A stretch of 10,413 nucleotides of DNA from contig NW_014012325.1 in assembly GCF_000611645.1 (NCBI RefSeq), forward strand, positions 5,263 through 15,675. The letters run 5' to 3'. The position numbers were made by a program, and so were the translations under genes. The notes under the pieces are model-generated. The model was not told the DNA's origin. It ran no database searches and saw only the letters and a program-made list of their open reading frames with translations. The DNA comes from Monoraphidium neglectum (taxonomy: Eukaryota > Chlorophyta > Chlorophyceae > Sphaeropleales > Selenastraceae). Shown here piece by piece: positions 6,071 to 10,413 of the stretch (position 1 is the stretch's first letter; each line of letters begins with the position of its first letter).

Positions 6071-8560
6071 TCACCACTGCCTTCCATGCAGGCGCGACTG
6101 CTGATCGCTCGTGCCGGCCGCGGTCGCAGGCCCCCCAAAGCCAGGGGGCAACCGCGGAGCCAGACCGCTGCCAACTGATGTACCGCCAAATCCAGGTGGC
6201 GGTGGCTTTGCCGCCGCCCCGGTCGGCAGGCTGCCGCCGCCCCAAAGCAGCTGCAGGCTCGGCGGCACCGTTGCCTGCAGCCCGCCGCCTGCACCCAGCG
6301 CCGGAGATGCACGGCCGCTGCCAGCGCCGAAATCTAGACCGGGCAGGCCGCTGTCAGTCCAAACCGGCTGCTGCATCGACGACCCCTGGCTCATCAGGCT
6401 GCCGCTGCTGTCCACGCTGCGCATGCTTCCCGCCGCCGGGTGCTGGGGCGTCGCAGCAGAGCTGCCGGCACCAGACGCGCCCCCGCCGCTGCCGCGTGCC
6501 AGAGTGACCAGCGGCTGCAGCGCGCCGCTGCTGCCGGCAACCCCGCCCAGCGCGATGAGCGGCTTGAGCATGGGGCCGCCAAAGCCAGGAGGCGGCGGCC
6601 GCCCCGAACCTGCGGCGGTCCCGCTGCCCGCTGTCGCTGGCCGGCTCCCCGCCCCCCCTGAGGTGGACGGGCGGCTGGCTGGGTGCTGCTGCGCTTGGCG
6701 TGCTGGCAGCTGCTGCTGCTGATTGTGCTGCGACGTGGACGCGCCAGGCGGCAGCCCGTTGCCCTGAGCGCTATGAGGCGGCTCGTCCGGCGCGTCCAGC
6801 CTGCGCAGGGCTGTCACGAGCTGAAGCGCTGCGTCGGCCGGCGTGATGCTGCCCGTCTGCACCGCGTGCCGCATGATGTCCAGCAACACCACCGCGTCCG
6901 GGTTGGGCAGCACCGGGCGCGGCGCGGAGACGGGCACGCGCACCGTCTTGCGGGCGCCGGCGACAACGGTTGTCACCTCGACGCTGCTGAACGAGGGGTG
7001 GGACCCCGCGGCAACCTTCGCCTCTGCAGCCTCGCGGTCGCGCCGCTCGCGTTCCCGCTCGCGCTCCTGCTGCTGGTCCCGCTCCTGCTGCTCCCGCCGC
7101 TCCTGCTCGCGCTCCTGCAACCGCTCCAGCTCCTGCTCCTGGTCCCGCTCCCGCTGCTCCCGCTGCTCCCGCTGCTCCCGCTGCTCCCGCTGCTCCCGCT
7201 GCTCCCGCTGCTCCCGCTGCTGCTGCTCTCGCTCCCGCTGCTCCTGCTCACGCTGCGCCTGAAGCTGCTGCTGCTCCTCCTCATAGCCCAGGGACGGCCA
7301 CTCCTGCTCGTCCTGCGACTGCGAGGTGCTCGCCACTGACCACCCCCGCTGCTGCTGCGAGCTTGACGGACCGGCCTCGCTGCCGGCTGCGGGCGGCGCC
7401 ACCACCTGCGGTTGCTTGGCAGCGGACGCCGCCTGCCGGGGCTGTGGGGCGCGGGCGGCACCGCCGCTGAAAGTGGCAGCCAGTGAGGGCCAGGCCACCT
7501 CGCTGGGAGGGGGCGCGGCAGGAGGCTGCTGCTGCAGGGGGCTGACTGACTGCTGCCGTGACGCCGTGCCAGGTGTGCCCCAGCTTCCAGCAGGGGGTTC
7601 CCCCGGCCGGGCCAGGCTGCTGGCCAAGGTCGTAATCGTGCCGTCTGCAGCCCGGCGCACGGGCACTGCCACTGGAGCATGCTGTGCCTGGAGCCGTGTC
7701 AAGCCCGTGCCGGGTGCGCCGCGGGCCGCATGCGCGTGGTGCTGCCCGTGCGCATGGTGCCCGTGCGCGTGATGCCCATGCGCGTGCGCCCTGTGCTCCG
7801 CAACGGCCTGCGCGGCTGCACGGGTGGCGGGTTGCTGCTGCTGCTGCTGCTGCTGCTGTTGCTGCTGTGCTTGCCGTTGCGCAGCAGCCGCGGCCGCTGC
7901 TGCTGCTGACTGCTGCTCACGCAGCTCCTGCTCCTGACGCTTTTTCACATGCGCCTTGACAGCGTCGCTGTCAGCCCCGTACGGCTGCCGGCAGCCAGGG
8001 CAGCAGGCTGTGTACTCATTGTTGATCCGCTGGTAGCAAAACAGGCAAACTTGGTACCTGCGGTGCACAGGTGCGAAACGCACAGCGCAAGAGCAACATG
8101 TCTTTTGGGAACAGCGCTTGCGAAACGTGCGTGTTGCCCCACGCAGATGCAAAATCACAGCAACCGCCACGTGGTCTGCTGCCGCCAGCGCCCGGCAGCT
8201 CATGGCCGATGCGGTCAACCCCTGCATGTTGACGCACCCGCACACACAAGGATAAAAATCCTTGTCCGTTTCATCGAGCTTCTCGATGCACAAGGGACAG
8301 TGGGGATTGTCCTGCGGACATGGGGCACATGCGTGGGCCAGCCCCATGAAGCGCAGCGATGCAGCAATGCCGCGTGCAGGACAACCCATGCCACTGCCTT
8401 GGCATGCTGGTCTATGACTGCAGCCTGTCAGCATATCACAAGAACACATGCCCTGCGCGTGATAGTATCACTTTGCCTCCCTCTAGCGTTGCCATCATGC
8501 GGGAAGCCGAGCTTAGTGGCCATCGGACCCAAGAAGGTCGACATACACCTTATGCTGCAT
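6071..8560 (-). CDS. NOT4-type RING E3 ubiquitin ligase homologue (CCR4-NOT subunit 4-like), RRM not visible
   Basis: Predicted 690-aa protein with exons 8560-8549, 8311-8238 and 8057-6071 in sense order. The first exon encodes only MQHK, after an ACC-ATG context. The RING cysteines are C9, C12, C26, C28, C33, C36, C48 and C51: the all-Cys C4C4 pattern with the same spacing as human CNOT4 (C14 to C56), in CPLC...FYPCVCGYQVCLFC...CPGCRQPY. NOT4 proteins are E3 ligases associated with the CCR4-NOT deadenylase and ribosome quality control. After the RING come a charged helix (60-77), poly-Ala, poly-Gln (12), a His-rich repeat, two WPSL motifs, an Arg/Glu/Gln coil (about 292-371), a short predicted helical segment PNPDAVVLLDIMRHAV... 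(about 412-450), and a Gly/Pro/Ser tail with three PPGFGG motifs, a motif type found in NOT4 tails. The RRM that normally follows the RING is not seen. Alternative first exons are possible (ATG at 8347, or an exon at 8614-8691); the RING and everything after it are firm. Confidence 0.87.
7154..7216 (-). repeat. Seven perfect copies of a 9-bp unit encoding Arg-Glu-Gln
   Basis: The plus-strand unit CTGCTCCCG repeats seven times without a mismatch and continues into imperfect copies on both sides. In the NOT4-like gene it encodes Arg-Glu-Gln repeats inside a longer Arg/Glu/Gln-rich segment. The perfect DNA-level identity points to recent expansion by slippage, so copy number is probably polymorphic. 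The protein stretch should form a charged, extended helix. Confidence 0.95.
7730..7795 (-). repeat. His-rich repeat (His-His-Ala-His-Gly) in the NOT4-like protein
   Basis: Twelve of 22 codons are histidine, arranged as three near-copies of a 15-bp unit encoding HHAHG. It follows the poly-Gln tract. Clustered histidines can bind transition metals or promote condensate formation, but no role is known for this protein. Confidence 0.9.
7832..7867 (-). repeat. Poly-glutamine tract (12 codons, mostly CAG)
   Basis: Twelve consecutive glutamine codons, ten CAG and two CAA, follow a poly-alanine run in the NOT4-like protein. It is an uninterrupted low-complexity linker just C-terminal to the RING, where relatives have their RRM. 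Confidence 0.95.
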
Positions 8561-9522
8561 GGTGAACATAAAATAGACAATTATTTTCGTGTTGAGGCAA
8601 GTTCAAGCCTCACCTGCTGCACGAACGCTGGTGCAGGCGCCGCGGGAGGGGCTGCATGCGTTTTGGTGTGCGCCTTGGCTGCTCCCCGTACCTGCAGGGC
8701 AATAACATGCATCGTTAGGCTGCTATGGTGGTGGTTCTGCGGCTTGCCGAGATCGACAAGCCATTCGCGCGCACCGCAGGCTGCTTGATGCTGTGCACGG
8801 CCTTTCTCATGGCTCATTTTGGGTGGCTATGCCGCTTGCTTGGCACGATCAAAAACATGTGCGGGTTGCTGCAAGCTCTCGCGCAAAGTGTAGTCGGCGG
8901 TGTGCGTGGGCAGCTGCTTGTTGCGCAACTGGCACTCCCCTCTGGTAGCGGGCACCGCATGGGGCACTGCAGTGGATGCTACATCGCAGTACACCAGCAA
9001 CGACACATTGAGGTATGCGGAGTTGTCCGTAAGGCGACCGTGGGAGCATGAATCAAGCCTGGCACACGCCCCAGGCACGCGATGATGTTTGCACTAATAG
9101 TTTTTGGGGTGGAAGGAGCGGGGAAGGGGGCTGGAGGACCTCGATATGGGTATGCTGAGTGCTGCGAGGGTGATGTGCGGCTGCAGATGATTGAGAGACA
9201 TCCTACTCCAACTTTTGGCCATGGGCACAAACACGTGGGCAGGTGCCAGCGGCCACCACTTGCTGGCGTACATCCAGTGCTGCCATTGCACAGAGTTTGG
9301 AAACAACAGGGGTGCTTTTACTCTTCAACAGGTTGTAGCTCACATGACATGAATGCACAGGGCTTGCTCGCAAGTACAAAACGGATGCCATGCAGCCAAG
9401 TGCATGCATCGTGTGTCAGCTCCGAAGCCTGATCATTCTGCGCTGTGCATGCGGTCAGCAACATCCCCCAACGGCCGCCTGTGGAGGCATGCCTGCACCA
9501 CTTCGGCGGGCAAGGATGCTGT
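8561..9522. other. Long non-coding stretch: histidine phosphatase 3' UTR and NOT4 promoter/5' UTR
   Basis: About 960 nt with no gene I can support. An AT-rich patch at 8567-8590 (TATTTTAT and AATAATT in sense) lies immediately upstream of the proposed NOT4 ATG, resembling the patch upstream of the mannanase start. A minus-strand frame (9078-8827, 83 codons) and an overlapping plus-strand frame (8725-9051, 108 codons) are open, but neither resembles a family I know. A segment at 8614-8691 has good splice-like borders (CTGCAG before, CAG/GTGAGG after) and could be an alternative upstream NOT4 exon. Confidence 0.5.
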
Positions 9523-10360
9523 TCAAGAAGGCGCCACCTTATCAAGAGATATCGCACCCCTCAGTGGTCGCCCGGCCATGGCAGCGGCCTGCTGCGAAGC
9601 GCCTGCTGACCTGTCAACTCCGTTTGCGCCCGCACCCGCCGCGTGGGCCGCCACCACCTCTGCCCCGTCACCGTCCCACTCGTCGCTGTCGGCATCGAGG
9701 GTGTCACCCAGCGCGTCACCGCGGCGCCCAACCTTGTCTACGATGACGGGCACCAGCTCGGCGTTGTTGGGGCGGTAGGGCTCCCTCTGGACGGCGAGCA
9801 GCAGCGAGCGCGCAAAGCCGCTGTGCGTGATGATCACAACCACCTGCGGTGGCAGCAAACATTGGGATTGAGGCGGGCGCGGAGATGGCGTTGCAGGGCA
9901 AGGGATGGGGTGGGGGCACAGGGACTTGAAAGCCTTCGAAACTTGCGTGCGGCGGGGTAATGCTCCTGATTGCGACCGCGCAAGGCTGGCAGAGCCGCAT
10001 CCCACCCCGGCGTATGAGCTGCCATAATTATTGCAGCCCCCTTGCCCCCACCTGCTCGGGGGTGTTGTCGAACAGGATGTCCAGGAACCGCTTCGCCCGC
10101 TTCACCTGCGGGGCGGCAGGAAACATGCATGTATGCTCGCCGTATGTCAAGCAGGGTCGACAATGAGACGGCCCAGTCATAGGCGTCCGCCATGCTTTTA
10201 AGTCGCAGGCGCGCGGCCGCCACCCGGCTTGGAGAAGCTTCCTGCCTGCGTGTGCGCACACCTGGTGGTGCTGCCTCTCCCGCTTGTTCTTGGTCCAGAG
10301 GTGGTCCTCATTCCCCAGCAGCCCAAAGCCGCGCCCCTCCTCGTCCTCTTCGTCGTACAC
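9523..10360 (-). CDS. Histidine phosphatase (phosphoglycerate mutase-like) family protein, C-terminal part
   Basis: Three 3' exons of a gene that begins beyond the right edge: 10360-10262, 10105-10052 and 9843-9523 (157 codons plus stop), all joined in phase 0. The reading frame contains EDHLW, then VKRAKRFLDILFD, then VVVIITHSGFARSLL, and NNAELVPVIVD. The THSGF motif carries the second catalytic histidine of the histidine phosphatase superfamily, and the NAEL...VIVD strand fits the plant phosphoglycerate-mutase-like branch (NCEL in plants). The N-terminal RHG motif with the phosphorylated histidine should lie upstream, outside the window. Members hydrolyse or transfer phosphate from varied substrates, and the substrate cannot be told here. 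After the domain comes an acidic then Ala/Gly-rich tail of about 70 residues (DADSDEWDGDGAE), unlikely to be folded. Intron 10106-10261 is 156 bp, stop-free and in frame. An acceptor CAG at 10363-10361 marks the exon's 5' border. Confidence 0.85.
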
Positions 10361-10413
10361 CTGTCGAGGAGGGCAGTGACGCCGTTTGGGGTGTGTGGGG
10401 GGGGGGGTATGGG
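10361..10413 (-). other. Partial intron of the histidine phosphatase gene
   Basis: The sense strand ends CTCGACAG just before the exon beginning GTGTACGACGAAGAG, a good 3' splice site. The remaining window sequence, including a run of 11 G on the plus strand near 10397-10407, is read as the 3' part of this intron. The donor lies outside the window. Confidence 0.6.

Noticed and set aside
5698..6312. Minus-strand 204-codon frame near the NOT4 3' end
   Set aside because: It overlaps the NOT4 exon in a different phase and has no family similarity; the NOT4 frame with PPGFGG motifs accounts for the sequence down to 6071.
6683..7339. Plus-strand 218-codon Leu-rich open frame resembling a membrane protein
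   Set aside because: The Leu/Pro runs are the antisense reading of the Arg-Glu-Gln and Gln repeats of the NOT4-like gene.
8312..8347. ATG at 8347 giving MGLAHACAPCPQ directly before the RING
   Set aside because: It is possible, but it reads through a good 3' splice site (CCGCAG/GACAAT); the MQHK exon gives a better start context and an intron of typical length.
1..10413. Defence system, CRISPR array, transposon, phage or toxin genes
   Set aside because: I looked on both strands and saw no spaced direct repeats, transposase or integrase motifs, or terminal inverted repeats; repeats present are microsatellites or coding repeats.
1..10413. The four co-oriented genes as an operon or functional cluster
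   Set aside because: They are intron-bearing nuclear genes separated by 358-962 nt with unrelated predicted roles; co-orientation alone is no evidence of a joint function.

Overview
The window looks like nuclear DNA of a green alga (chlorophyte). It is GC-rich and carries long CA/TG microsatellites. It holds four protein genes, all on the minus strand, each cut by short GT-AG introns (about 155-270 bp; 14 of the 15 predicted donors begin GTG). The products are eukaryotic: a plant-type GH5 mannanase, a PIN/PILS-like carrier and a NOT4 RING protein, plus a histidine phosphatase. Low-complexity Ala/Gln/Arg-Glu runs inside proteins also fit a chlorophyte. The species cannot be named from sequence alone. 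No bacterial, viral or mobile-element gene was recognised.

Layout, left to right (sense runs right to left): 1-91 CA repeat; 105-131 inverted repeat; 135-2949 GH5 endo-beta-mannanase, 8 predicted exons, 425 aa; 2950-3307 intergenic; 3308-5532 auxin-efflux-carrier-like membrane protein, 5 exons, 435 aa, with a long alternating purine-pyrimidine tract in intron 3; 5533-6070 intergenic; 6071-8560 NOT4-type RING protein, 3 exons, 690 aa; 8561-9522 intergenic or UTR; 9523-10360 the last three exons of a histidine-phosphatase-superfamily gene whose 5' part lies beyond the window.

The exon models were built by hand. Each junction was required to have GT/AG, keep the reading frame, and restore the expected family motif. 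All internal phases agree. The weakest points are the mannanase N-terminus, its last intron, and the first exon of NOT4.

The four genes share no obvious pathway: polysaccharide cleavage, small-molecule transport, mRNA decay/ubiquitination and phosphate-ester hydrolysis. I read this as an ordinary stretch of algal chromosome. The points most worth following up are a NOT4 homologue with a canonical RING but no visible RRM, a stop-free 180-bp intron inside that RING, a mannanase with no signal peptide but an acylation-like N-terminus, and several simple-sequence or structured DNA elements placed against splice sites or a 3' end.
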